Positions 23,789-34,707 of a DNA stretch of 64,000 nt are shown here, one piece after another. The stretch spans positions 1,200,501 to 1,264,500 of the forward strand of contig NC_060207.1 of NCBI RefSeq assembly GCF_021130785.1. Direction: 5' to 3'. Under the pieces are notes generated by a model. It ran no database searches and was not told where the DNA came from. It was given only the letters and a program-made list of their open reading frames with translations. The position numbers and the translations under genes are program-made. Source of the DNA: Homalodisca vitripennis (taxonomy: Eukaryota; Arthropoda; Insecta; Hemiptera; Cicadellidae). Within the stretch, counting starts at the first letter, position 1. The number at the start of each line of letters is the position of its first letter.

Positions 23789-23890
23789 ATTTAGTCCGGC
23801 AACTATATTATTACTAACAATATTAGGTTTTCTTGCCGAAGTGACGGAGTTAACAAGGAGTCCAGTTCCAGGTCCCGGAAGATTAACTAG

Positions 23891-25423
23891 TCAGGAGGAA
23901 CCAAAACTCCCACGTGCCCGAGGACAATCCCGCCTCAAGTGACCCCTCTGGTTACAACCAAAACAAGTTGGGGGTTGCCCACGCGGGAGTTGCACCCCCT
24001 GCCCTGACCCTGCTGAAACCCGAACCTTTCCAGGAGGTTCACTGGGCAGATGTCCCATCAATCTCTCCCTTAGGAAATCCGCATCCTGGACTCCTCTGGA
24101 TGCAATGCAGAGACGGTCTAGATCCGCCCAAGACGTGGGTCTTGTGCAGAAAACTAAACGACAACGGTCCTCCAGGTTGATTCCCTCCAGAATAATGTCC
24201 ACCAGTTGCCTTTCGCTTAAGTCAAGACGTAGTATTTGGGCCACCCCTCGTATCTCGCCGACAAATTGACTAAGCGTCTCTCCGGGTGCCTGTGGGCGAT
24301 AAATACGTTCAACTCGCAAACGCTCCATGACACGACCAGGTATAAAATATTCAATAACTTGAGCATGAAACTCATCAAAAGGTGATCTTCGCTTGAGACA
24401 GTCAAGTAGGCGGTCACTTAGTGGTCTCAAGCAAAAGGGGTCTAAAATTTCCATAAGTACCAAATCGGTCATTCCAGGAAACTCCTGAATTTTGAAAGCT
24501 TCCTGAAGAAAAGCAAGGAGGTGATTTAACTCCAATCCATCGGCCTTGGGCATGCTCTGAAGTATAGGTGAGAGTGGGTGGGACAACTTGGCAAAGGCTG
24601 AACTAAATAGACCTGAGACATCATGGCCATCAACAACCGTCCCACAACCTACATGATCTATGAACACACGATGTACCGAAGACTTTGAACCTCCAATTGC
24701 AGCAGAAATGGCAGAGGATACCAATTCCGAATCTCGGCACCCTGGAGAAACACCCTGAGGACCTGCAGCTCCTCCAAGCTCAGCAATACGAGAAACCGAA
24801 ATTGACAGAGTAGGAGGCTCCTGAAAGGAGGCCCCTCTCTCTCTGACGGACCTAACCTCACCTAGACTCTCCAGGGCTGACTGTAGTTTTTCAGAAGTAG
24901 TAATGGCCCATGCACCAATATCAGCGGTGAGTCCAGGAGCCTTATTAAGCAGTTGCACCCTGGCGCACCAGTGAATAATCAGGGAGCCCAAACGAGCCTT
25001 GGCCGACCCAGTTAAAGGCAGTGACCCACTATCAATGTCATCCTCTAATTCTTCCATCCTAGTCTTGCAGCTAGCTAATTCATCTTCCAAACAAAATGAT
25101 TCCTGCCATGTCCTTTCTAAGTTCAAACAGGCCCTGAGCTGAGCTCTCAACCCCTTTACGTCCTCCCGAGCCTGCTGCCCCCTAGACACGACCTCAAAAA
25201 CCAGCTCCGGCTTCCGGAGATACTCAGGCACCAAAGAGACGGCCATATCAACTTCAAGACAAACAAAATCTAACTTACTAAACTTAAGTAGTCTTAACTC
25301 AAAAGGCAACCAACTGACGAGGCTCAATAAGAGTACCCAGCTCCTACTTCCCTGAGGCAAAAAAAAACCAGTAAAACCCCGCACAAATACAATACTATAA
25401 AACACGGAATAACTAACACACAA
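23891..25423 (-). CDS. gag: gypsy gag-like protein with zinc knuckle
   Basis: An open frame of 510 codons. The first 59 residues are hydrophobic and overlap the leader, so the more likely start is the Met at about 25246, giving about 451 aa. A central region follows the usual capsid-like layout, and a single CCHC zinc knuckle (CFGCNQRGHLRRDC) lies near the C-terminus (near 23925-23970), as in many gypsy Gag proteins. It ends about 100 bp before the Met chosen for pol. Open as it stands, but its element has a broken pol and a damaged 5' LTR. Confidence 0.82.
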   Translation of the reverse strand: MCVSYSVFYSIVFVRGFTGFFLPQGSRSWVLLLSLVSWLPFELRLLKFSKLDFVCLEVDMAVSLVPEYLRKPELVFEVVSRGQQAREDVKGLRAQLRACLNLERTWQESFCLEDELASCKTRMEELEDDIDSGSLPLTGSAKARLGSLIIHWCARVQLLNKAPGLTADIGAWAITTSEKLQSALESLGEVRSVRERGASFQEPPTLSISVSRIAELGGAAGPQGVSPGCRDSELVSSAISAAIGGSKSSVHRVFIDHVGCGTVVDGHDVSGLFSSAFAKLSHPLSPILQSMPKADGLELNHLLAFLQEAFKIQEFPGMTDLVLMEILDPFCLRPLSDRLLDCLKRRSPFDEFHAQVIEYFIPGRVMERLRVERIYRPQAPGETLSQFVGEIRGVAQILRLDLSERQLVDIILEGINLEDRCRLVFCTRPTSWADLDRLCIASRGVQDADFLRERLMGHLPSEPPGKVRVSAGSGQGVQLPRGQPPTCFGCNQRGHLRRDCPRARGSFGSS

Positions 25424-25474
25424 AACTCAACATTACATGCTCCCAGCCCGGGAAAACCGCTTGGCAAGCCATAA

Positions 25475-25490
25475 CCACGCTCTGCTACCA
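25475..25490 (-). promoter_or_regulatory. Candidate primer-binding site of the gypsy element
   Basis: Two nt inside the 5' LTR on the minus strand lies TGGTAGCAGAGCGTGG. It begins with TGG, complementary to a tRNA 3' CCA end, at the expected position. The matching tRNA was not identified. Confidence 0.55.
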
Positions 25491-25492
25491 TC

Positions 25493-26133
25493 TGAGCCAC
25501 ACCCCGCTTCCGCTCGCCCGTACCAAGCTAGTTTAACAAAGAACGTGCTCCCATTGGAGCGGAGCGGGGCCCGACTCACGGAGAGAGAGCAAGGAAAGGC
25601 AAAGAAAGAACGTGGATGGCCAGCCATAGTGAAAATATAAATATATATTTGAGAAGAAAAAAAACAAGGGGACAAACGCAGACAAAACTACCCAGAAAGG
25701 TTGCCTACTCAGGTGCACCTGGAGAACAAAACTATAAGTGGTCAACCCAGACTTATGGATAAAATTAAAAATCTTTATAAATTTAAGTTAGATAGAATTT
25801 AGAGCGCCAAATTTCAAACAGGAAAAGCCAAAATCACCCGGGTTCCTGAAAGGATAGAATTAACCTAAACTTAACTACTTAAAACTAGATAACAAACTGG
25901 ATAACAATACTTAAATAACAGGCACACTGAGACAATATCACAGCAGGGTATCACAGAGAAATAATGTCCTCAGGTAGGAAAACCTTAGTAGCCCGCCATG
26001 GCACCGGTGTAAGGACCTGGCCCAAGAATCATGGGAGAGGCGGACATTGGAGCTGGAGCTCGTGAACCTCGTCAGTTGACACAGCCGTGTTTAGCCAGAC
26101 ATTTGGGGCAGAACAAAACCCAAAACAAAACCC
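25493..26133 (-). repeat. 5' LTR of the gypsy element (truncated)
   Basis: Matches 19708-20369 of the 3' LTR, but lacks the sequence corresponding to 20370-20577 and about 20 bp near 25837. Its outer edge AACAAAACCC joins GGGGAAGTGG, the start of Helitron-A ORF1. The missing U3 part should remove much of the promoter region. Confidence 0.88.
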
Positions 26134-26712
26134 GGGGAAGTGGAAACTTTCATACAAGTCTGTGACAAAGCTTGTGCTGTTGGTCACGGACACCCATGGG
26201 AGAGCTTCATCATCTCCTGGAGAGGTCCAGTGAGTACTCTGTGACGGCTATTGTGTCCCCCAACGGCACTTTGAACTACATTGCGGACAACGCTTTATTG
26301 TACCAAGAAACTTACGATGAAGTTATAGTCATGGCTGGGACTAACGACATCAATGACCAAGGTTATGTAAATAATGACTTTTTTGATGCACTAGGCAAGT
26401 TGATTAAACTGTCTAAATTGAACAATGTTAGTATTATCAACTTGCCTAGGAGGAGAGATGCTGTTTCGCCTGCCGTGCATCGTGCACGTGCAAGCCTGAA
26501 TGCCACTTTAAAAAATATTAAGTCTGCAAATTTTTATTGACATTTCAAATTTCAAGAGAGACTTTTTCACTTCTCATGGCTTGCACATGAATATGCACGG
26601 CAAGCATGAACTTGCTGCTGTCATTTTGAATGCAATTGGTCTAAAATCTGAGAAGAAAATTATATTTACCTTCCACGAACAATTACGGCGCATTAGACGC
26701 CCAAAAAACTAA
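26134..26712 (+). pseudogene. ORF1 (SGNH hydrolase-like), unit next to the gypsy LTR
   Basis: It begins without its ATG at the LTR junction. The DSHGRE region is altered (reads as an ACCCATGGGAGAG variant with a deletion), and an extra T near 26530 shifts the frame. MAGTND and the C-terminal HGLHMN segment remain recognisable. The sequence belongs to the variant with NYIADNALLYQE, also seen at 51.4 kb. Confidence 0.85.
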
Positions 26713-26826
26713 ATTTTCTTGGTAGAGTGTTTACATTTACTCGTGGATTTAGTGATTGATTTTAATTTTCCACGGTTTTAAATTCCAATTACTTTTTCAA
26801 TATCATTGTAATTAATTTAATTTAAT

Positions 26827-27600
26827 ATGATGCAACGCGTAGAGTTGCCCGATTGTAGGGTCCTGCTACGTAGATTGTCGACAGTAGAAATTGGCAACTA
26901 CTTGGCCGTTCGTGACGTACGAATTGCCGTTAACGAGCGGCCAAATAATGAGGCCGAAATTAATATTATTCTGCCCCGTGGAAATAATGTAAATATCAAT
27001 GACATTGTGAATCCACGAGTAAACCCGCCACGTCGCGTCCTTCCTCCGAGGAGGCGACATGCTGACGTACCCCACCGGGTTACGTATAGGACTGCCCTGT
27101 TGTATGGAGCCGAATCGGTGGAAAATGTTCCGATCAGTTCATTGGGACGTTTTAAGGTACGTTGTCGTATGTGTGACGCCAAATATTTTGCTGAAGAAGC
27201 CTGTAATCGGCAAGGACTGTACATGCAATGTTGCAATTTGGGTAAGGTTGAAATTCCTGCACTTGGCCCGTGTCCAGAAGAACTACGTGGTTTTCTGACC
27301 GGAGAAGACGCGGCGGACGTTGAGTTTCGCAGAAACATTAGAACGGTGAATTCAAATTTTTTAATGGCGTCATTCAAAGCACAATCGCCTGTTAACAGAA
27401 ATGTCGGCCAGGGTCATTGGTGTTTCTGCATCTCGGGCCAAGTGTATCATTACACGGAACCGGTTCCGGTTCGGATGGCTCCTTTACACAAGCTGATTCA
27501 GCTCTATTTCATAGACACTGAGGAGGCTTGCCAAGAAAGAAACGCCCTTATTGAAGATCGCGTAAGGGAAGCCACGATCCGAACAATTGAGACCAAATGA
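26827..27600 (+). CDS. ORF2: truncated Helitron N-terminal domain, 257 aa
   Basis: Open, starting at MMQRVELPDC; four residues (PQNR) of the usual N-terminus are missing in frame. The six cysteines are kept. It ends in TIETK, so it keeps the ACCAAATGATG junction in its longer form. Its ORF1 neighbour is dead. The following 380-bp repeat is interrupted at 27831 by a non-LTR element. Confidence 0.85.
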   Translation: MMQRVELPDCRVLLRRLSTVEIGNYLAVRDVRIAVNERPNNEAEINIILPRGNNVNINDIVNPRVNPPRRVLPPRRRHADVPHRVTYRTALLYGAESVENVPISSLGRFKVRCRMCDAKYFAEEACNRQGLYMQCCNLGKVEIPALGPCPEELRGFLTGEDAADVEFRRNIRTVNSNFLMASFKAQSPVNRNVGQGHWCFCISGQVYHYTEPVPVRMAPLHKLIQLYFIDTEEACQERNALIEDRVREATIRTIETK

Positions 27601-27830
27601 TGTAAAAGCATTTCAAATATTGTTTTATATTTCAGTTTGGTGCCGTTTCTGCCAGAAAAGTGATTTCTACAGTGAAGTTAGTAATTTTGTATTATTGTAA
27701 ATAATTTTATTTTAATATTTGACATGTACAGCATTATATCATGGTTCTTATGACTTCATTCTAGCAAATTTCAAGCGTCTTATATTTTTGTACTGAACAG
27801 ATGAAAAGTATTCAATTAGTATACATGTAA

Positions 27831-30510
27831 TTCAATTCAATTCAATTCTTTTTATTGCATAAGGTACAAAGAAGTACATCGCAATCGTCAATATAGTCTA
27901 AATCTAAACTTAAATATAAAAGTGCTATCAACAAAATTACATTGAATAGTAGTCTAAAGAAAGAAATAAGCACACAAAAACAATTATTTAAATTAAAAGT
28001 TAAAAGCCACTGTCGTAGAGGAATTCATTTACACTATAAAATTCCTTTACTATTAAGTATCTTCTCAGGTTTCTTTTAAAAATTATCAGTTCACAAACCT
28101 CCTTCAAATTTTGAGAGAGACCATTATAAAAAATTACACCCGCGTGCATCACTCTAATCTCGTGCAAGGACAATCGATGTGAGGGAGTACGAAGCAAAGT
28201 GCCGTGCCTCGTCGGGTAGGCATGAGTGCTTCCCACTGACGGAATCTGACACAGATGCTTCCTCATATACATGACAACTCTAAAAATGTAAAGGGATGTC
28301 ATTGTTAGAATGTTGAGATTCCTAAATAAACCACGGCATGAATGAAGATTTGGGACCCTGCATATGATCCGTACAGCTCTCTTTTGGACCAAAAATGCAT
28401 GTTCTGCAGGAGAGGCTCCACCCCAGACCTCAATCCCATACGCCAACAACGAAGCGAAACACCCGTGGTAAGCAGTCACTAACCCATCTCTGTCCATAAA
28501 AGTACTCAGAGTTCGTAATGCAAAACACACTTGACTCAGTTTACCACACAACCCAGATACATGAGTAGACCACTGCAATCTACTATCGATGGTTACACCC
28601 AGGAAACACGTAGATTTAGATGGTTCTAATGAAGTTTCATTTATATTAATCAATAAATCAGAGTGTTGCTTATTTTTGGTTAGAAACTGAATAAATGTGG
28701 TTTTCTTAGCATTTAACATTAGGTTATTTTTCGAGAGCTAACTGTCAATATTTACGAGGGAAGAAGATGCTCGTTGGTCCACATCACAATCCGAGCCACC
28801 GAGAAGAACCGTAGCATCATCCGCGTAGAGTACCAAATTTGCGTCCCCCCTACACACATGAATATCGTTAATGTAGAGGATAAAAAGTAATGGGCCTAGA
28901 ATGGAACCCTGCGGCACCCCATACTTGTTCTCAATCAAACTTGATTTCGAAAACCCAACTTGAACGAACTGCTGCCTGTGAGTCAAATACGATTGTAGCC
29001 ATGAAAGAGCTACGCCTCTAACTCCATAACCTTCCAGCTTAGAACACAACATGCTATGGTCTACACGATCGAACGCCTTTGAAAGGTCGCAAAAGATTCC
29101 TAAGGCTGCCTGGCGTTTTTCTAGGTGGTCAATAATTTGGTCAACAAGAGAAATCACTGCGTCAGCTGTTGAATGATTCTGTCTAAATCCAAGCTGATTT
29201 GGGACCAGTATATTGTGGCGCTGTAAAAAGGCAGTCAAACGAGAACAAACGAGTCTCTCCAGCACCTTAGATAAAGTAGGCAAGAGAGACACCGGTCTGT
29301 AGTTGTCCGCACATTCCCGATCACCTTTCTTAAAAACTGGCACAACTTTAGCTATTTTGAAACAATTAGGGAAAACACCACCTGCAATTGATTCATTGAA
29401 CAGAATACACATTTGATTTAGAAAACAACCGTAACATTGCTTCAACAACCAAGCGAACATTTCATCAACACCCGAAGACTTTTTGGTTTTCATTGATATG
29501 ATTCTTTTTTCTATCTCATCCGGTGTGATTGGCGTAATAAAGAAAGATTGAGGGGTTACTCTTCCACGTGAACATGCTTCACTATCCAAACGCAAGCCAT
29601 CAATTGGTTGCACACCACAGAAGACTGAATTAAAAATGCTAGCAACTTCCCCAGGTGAATCAACCACAACTCCTCCATTCAACAAAGCAATATTTTCATG
29701 CGGTTTCGTGTCTCTAGTTTCACGTTTGATAATTTCTCAAACTGTCTTTTGTTTGTTATTGCTATCGGAAATTGCTCTAGATGTTAGTAAACGTTTACGG
29801 CAGTTTACAAGATTCCTCAGAATAATACGACGCCGATTGAGCAGGCATTTCAAATCCGGATCACCAAAATCCCTAACTAAAATTGATAGATCTCTGTTTT
29901 TGGACGCCATCTCCTTAATTTTGTAATCAAACTCAAAAGTTGCATTGTATTTTTGTTTAGGCCTCGACTCTTTAAACGGGAAGGAGACTGAAAAAGCTTT
30001 ATTAATTAAATTCACGAATGCTTCAAACTTTGAATTCATATCCTTTAATGTTGATAAAATGGACCAATCCGTTGTAGCCAGTATGGACTTAAAATTTTGA
30101 ATCTGGTTCTTGGAGAACACTCGTTTTAAAATAGAGACCCTTTCTACCCTCAGACACTTAGTGAGATAAATAATTTGAGAATGATGATCGGACAATCCAT
30201 TAAATGTCACCTCACATCGGATGTTACTTTGAACATCTGTAAAAACATTATCCAGAAGAGATGCACCGGTTGCAGTTAATCTTGTTAGTTGATTTAAAAT
30301 TTCCCTCATGTTAAAGGAGAAAAATACTTGTCGTAATAATGTTACATGAGAATTGTTACTTGCTAAAAAGTTCAAGTTAAAGTCCCCACATATTATAGTT
30401 CGTTGATTTCGCCTTAATAGGCCAGTCAACAGCTGTTCCATTTTAAGCAAAAAATCGTTTTTGTTCTTATAGGGTGGACGATAGACACAAACCAAATTAA
30501 TTACTGAAGT
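27831..30510 (-). mobile_element. Jockey/CR1-like non-LTR retrotransposon, 5' truncated
   Basis: Inserted on the minus strand in the 380-bp repeat of a unit: CATGTAA on the left and TATATAATT on the right together rebuild the uninterrupted sequence seen at 18310. The 3' end (27831) carries a short tandem tail of GAATT pentamers (TTCAA on the + strand) instead of poly(A). The 5' end lies inside the endonuclease domain, so the insertion is truncated. No clear target duplication was found. Exact clade not decided. Confidence 0.88.
28000..30508 (-). pseudogene. Endonuclease-reverse transcriptase of the non-LTR element, two in-frame stops
   Basis: One minus-strand frame read through two nonsense codons. 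It starts within an apurinic-like endonuclease (VCVYRPP, CGDFNLN near 30380, SDHHSQI near 30185). An in-frame TGA follows near 29737, just before the RT. The RT has YRPVSLLPTLSKV (near 29300), FCDLSKAFDRVDH (near 29060), GVPQGSILGPLLF (near 28900) and the YADD box (near 28815). An in-frame TAG near 28738 is followed by the thumb and C-terminal part (FLGVTIDSRLQWS, YGIEVWGG) to 28000. Apart from these two stops the frame is uninterrupted, which suggests a young but dead copy. Confidence 0.88.
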
Positions 30511-30612
30511 ATATATAATTATAATGAATTGGTATAGAGTATTGTTTGATATTAAAAAGTCGGAAAAGGAAGTAATTTGTTTGTTGCAAAGTTATAATTT
30601 TTCTAGAGAAAC

Positions 30613-30838
30613 AGTTGCTATAAGGATTGTTGACAGAAATGTCGGCCAGGGTCATTGGTGTTTCTGCATCTCGGGCCAAGTGTGTCATTACACGGAACCG
30701 GTTCCGGTTCGGATGGCTCCTTTACACAAGCTGAATCAGCTCTATTTCATAGACACTGAGGAGGCTTGCCAAGAAAGAAACGCCCTTATTGGAGATCGCG
30801 TAAGGGAAGCCACGATCCGAACAATTGAGACCAAATGA
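30613..30838 (+). pseudogene. ORF2 3' fragment joined to the 380-bp repeat
   Basis: The 380-bp repeat text up to AAGGATTGTTGAC runs directly into the ORF2 text at DRNVGQGHWCFC and continues to TIETK. The two parents share GTTGAC at the joint, so this is a microhomology-type junction or template switch. All upstream ORF2 and ORF1 sequence is missing from this unit. Confidence 0.85.
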
Positions 30839-32050
30839 TGTAAAAGCATTTCATATGCTGTTTTCTATTTCAGTTTGGTGCCGTTCCGGCCAGAAAAGTG
30901 ATTTCTACAGTGAAGTTAGTAATTTTTCATTATTGTAAATAATTTTATTTTAATATTTGAAATGTACAGCATTATATCATGATTCTTATGTCTTAATTCA
31001 AGCAAATTTCAAGCGTCTTATATTTTTGTACTGTACAGATGAAAAGTATTCAATTAGTATACATGTAAAATATAATTAAAATGAATTGGTATTGAGTATT
31101 GTTTGATATTAAAAAAATCGGAAAAGGAAGTAATTTGTTTGTTGCAAAGTTTTCATTTGTCTAGAGAAACAGATACTATCAGGATTGTTGACTTGAAATG
31201 TATTACGTTACAAATGATGTAAAAGCATTTCATATATTGTTTTCTATTTCACATTGTTGCCTTTCCGGCCAGGAACGTGTGTGTTTACTACAGTGAAGTT
31301 AGTAATCTTTCATTATTGTAAATAAATTTATTTCAATATTTGGCATGTACAGCATTATATCATGATTCTTATGTCTTTATTCTAGAAAATTTCAATCGTC
31401 TTTTACTTTTTTGTACTACACAGATGAAAAGTATTCAATCAGTATACATGTAATATATAATTAAAATGAATCGCTATTGAGTGTTGTTTGATATAAAAAA
31501 AATCGGCAAAGAAAGTAATTTCTTTGTTGCAAAGATTTCATTTTTCGGGAGAAACATTTCCTATCAGGATTGTTGACTTGAAATATCCTACGTTACAAAT
31601 GGTGTAAAAGCATTTCATATATTGTTTTTTATTTCAGTTTCTTGCGCTTCTGGCCAAAGCAATTGGTATTTCCACCTTGAAATAAGTATTTTTTCATTAT
31701 TGTAAATAAATTTAATTTAATATTTGACATGTACAGCATTATATCATGATTCTTATGTCTTTATTGTAGCAAATTTCAAACGTATTTTACGTTTTTGTAC
31801 TACACACATGAAAAGTATTCAATTAGTAGATAAGATAAATAATTAAAATGAATTGCTATTGAGTATTGTTTGATATTAAAAAAATTGTGAAAAAAAGTAA
31901 TTTGTTTGTTGTAAACCTTTCATTTTTCTGGAGAAACAGTTGCTATAAGGATTGTTGACTTGAAATGTATTACGTTGCAAATGCGGTAAAAGCAATTCAT
32001 ATATTGTTTTCTATTTCAGTTTGGTGCCGTTGGGGACACCAACTATTTTA
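30839..32050 (+). repeat. Second run of four 380-bp sub-repeats
   Basis: Copies begin near 30839, 31217, 31602 and 31985 and match the 18.1-19.3 kb run in order and kind (second copy with GTGTGTGTTTAC, third with CAATTGGTATTT). The fourth copy ends in the best donor-like sequence, CAA|GTAAGTAAT near 32058. The shared four-copy order shows that both runs descend from one ancestor. Confidence 0.85.
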
Positions 32051-32509
32051 TACCGTCAAGTAAGTAATTTTTCATTAGAAATTATAACTTATTTAAACTT
32101 GGAACCAAATTTCGTATACATTGTAAACAGCGTTTTGATACTACAAGTTTCAATTAATAATGTATTTATACAACGTTAAATGAATAATAATAATAATTTA
32201 CGTGGGGAATTCCTTTATAATATGGTTAAATATAAATGTAACGTTCCATTTATATAATTTAACATACTAATTGAATTTATTTGTTCTATTTAATGAATTT
32301 AAAAATACTTTACTAGCAATAATATTGTGTTGACAACAATGAAAATTTTTTTTTTTAGAACTGAAAAACCAAAATTTCTTTTTGTTTTCAGCCTTACGTT
32401 GTTTTGGATCACCATTTTATAGTGTGTTTTACATTATCACTGAAATTAAACATATTTAATTTTCATGTTAAATGTAGAACACTATATACATTTGAATTTT
32501 TATATACTA

Positions 32510-32545
32510 CTAGCTGACCCGACAGACTTCGTCCTGTCAAAAAGA
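32510..32545 (-). terminator. Helitron-B 3' terminus: hairpin plus CTAG
   Basis: On the minus strand GACAG, an 8-nt loop and CTGTC form a stem, followed about 10 nt later by the terminal CTAG. This matches the 3' hairpin and CTRR end that act as the rolling-circle stop signal in Helitrons. Confidence 0.8.
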
Positions 32546-32752
32546 TTTGTAATGTGGCAGTTTTTTTGCCTACGTATTTAAAAAAATTCTCCTGAACAGA
32601 ACCGTCACCCTGGTGATAGGGCGTTGTGAATAAAAAATAATTAAATAAAACATATATAAGGATTTAAAAGTAAGTAATCGCTTTATTGTGTGAATCATAA
32701 TTATTATTATTATCATTGTAGTGCTTTGTGGTATACGATGTTTTTTGTTTGA

Positions 32753-34707
32753 TTACCTGGCGCATAGATAGACAAATCTGATGGTTTTTCCAACACGGGA
32801 ACAGGCAACATACAATTGACCATGTGAGAAACATGGGTTTTCTAGATTAATACTACAAACACTTAATGATTGCCCCTGGGACTTGTTTATAGTCATAGCA
32901 AAAGCAAGCCGCACTGGAAACTGTAGTCGTTTAAACTCAAATGGCACATCAGTCGGAATCATTGGGATGCGCGGTATGAGAACATCCTCTCCTTTATACT
33001 TTCCTTTGAGTATAGTTGCTTCTATCACATTGTTTAGTAATTTTTTTATCGCTAACCGTGTACCGTTACAAAGACGCGGTTGGTTGATATTTCGCAACAT
33101 TATAACCACCGATCCAACCTTTAATTGAAGATTGTGAGGTGGCAATCCTGGCAAATCCAGCGAGTTTAAAAATTCCGGTGGATAGTTTGACTACATCATC
33201 TTGATTAGTAGCCGAATCAACTGATTTATATATCCTCAATTCGCCTGTAATTTGTTCTTGAATTTTGAAATTTAATTCATTTCCATCTATGTTTTTTGCA
33301 GCCAGTATAGCTCGTTCGCTCAACCAATCATGGTTTCTGTAATTTTGAGAAACATCTGGAAACACCTTCTGAATAAGTTCATCTTTTGATCGAGTTAACT
33401 GACAAAAACTTTGAGGAAAGTTAATGCAGCCAGTCAACATGTCTATAGGAAATTTGCCATTACCAATGTCAATGAGTTGTTTAGAGAATATGTTTCCAGA
33501 TTGGTCATTTTGCAACTCGACACGCATATTCTTGCTTAATTGAAGTACTTTGACATGTTTCCACAAATTGGAGGACTTTAGACATGCATTGAGTTCATCA
33601 GCTGGCGTTGATCGTGGAATCACTGGCAATGTTTGACGAAAATCTCCTGCTAATAAAATCATTGCACCACCAAATCGGTTATTATTGCTCCGTAGATCTT
33701 CCATCGTGCATTCATCCCAAACAATCAATTTACATTGCTGCAAAAACCTTTGCCATTGCAGAGTTCTTCGAAACGTTGCAGGTTGGAGTTTCATTGCTTT
33801 GCATATTTAATGGCAATTTTAGTGCTGAATGGGCTGTTCGACCACCTTCAAGCAAAGTTACTGCGATTCCCGACGAAGCGAGTGCAAGTGCAATTTTATT
33901 TTGTGAGCGAATTGTTGCTAATATTAATGAAATCAAAAAAGTTTTTCCTGTACCACCAGGTGCATCTAAGAAGTAAATCCCTCCAGTTTCATCATTTGTT
34001 ACTTTCATAAGAGTTTCAAATACATACTTCTGTTGTTCATTTAACAGTGGAAGATTTGTTTGAATTAATTCTTTCAAAGCGTTGAAATCATACAGTTTTT
34101 CTCGATGCAACTCTTGGTTAAAAGCGTCATGCATTGGACGATTAGGCGCGGTCAGGCCTAATTGAATTAATAGTTTGTTTGACATTATCAAGCACATGTC
34201 CTCAATTGAAATCAATGCTTCATTGTAAATTTCTTCACTGATTTGTATATTTGGATTTCCCATTCTATTCCGTATTTGATTCAAAATATCATCACACATA
34301 TAATCTTTGTACTTGATCCACAAATCAATTGGGTTTGATGGGAAGCATGTAGATATGATTATAGAAAACAATGTTCGTATTTGATGAGCGTGTGATGATA
34401 TTACAGCATCATTGAGAGTTTGATCCCAATGAGCGTCATTTTCAAGCAATTGCAAACGTTGACAGGCTTCTCTGTAGGATCCACACAATTCACCATCAAC
34501 AGTTCGTAACTGTTGGAATGATGTTGGGCCACGTACATTGACTAATAGCAGTCGTAAATAAAAACATTCATCATTGCTTGGATGTACTGAATAAATCCGG
34601 CCAATCGCATCGGTGGAATATACATCTGTATATCCTGGAACTGGTTTTCCTTGTTTCCGTCGTATAAATCTCCTTGAGGATTGATTCCAGGTATAATATT
34701 TTGGCAT
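32753..34707 (-). pseudogene. Helitron-B PIF1-like helicase region, frameshifted
   Basis: Minus strand, in three frame segments. 34707-33730: a linker, then Walker A DAPGGTGKT (near 33950). 33794-33066: Walker B-like VWDECTM (near 33710) and LLAGDFRQTLP (near 33640). 33154-32753: [11 protein letters not shown] (near 32885) and YVACSRV (near 32800). The order and motifs are those of superfamily 1 PIF1-like helicases fused to Helitron Rep. Frameshifts near 33750 and 33120 disable it. It follows the Rep part with another frame change near 34650. Confidence 0.88.

Larger units (their letters stand above)
19708..26133 (-). mobile_element. Ty3/gypsy LTR retrotransposon, minus strand, 5' LTR truncated
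   Basis: Two direct repeats flank gag- and pol-like frames in the order gag, protease, RT, RNase H, integrase on the minus strand, the Ty3/gypsy order. The 3' LTR is complete (870 bp, TG...CA). The 5' LTR (25493-26133) lacks its outer 210-230 bp and joins Helitron-A ORF1 sequence directly. By eye the shared 640 bp of the LTRs differ by about five substitutions and one 20-bp indel, so the insertion is fairly recent, yet gag and pol are separate and pol has frameshifts. No target duplication can be shown because one end is gone. No envelope-like frame was seen. Confidence 0.93.
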
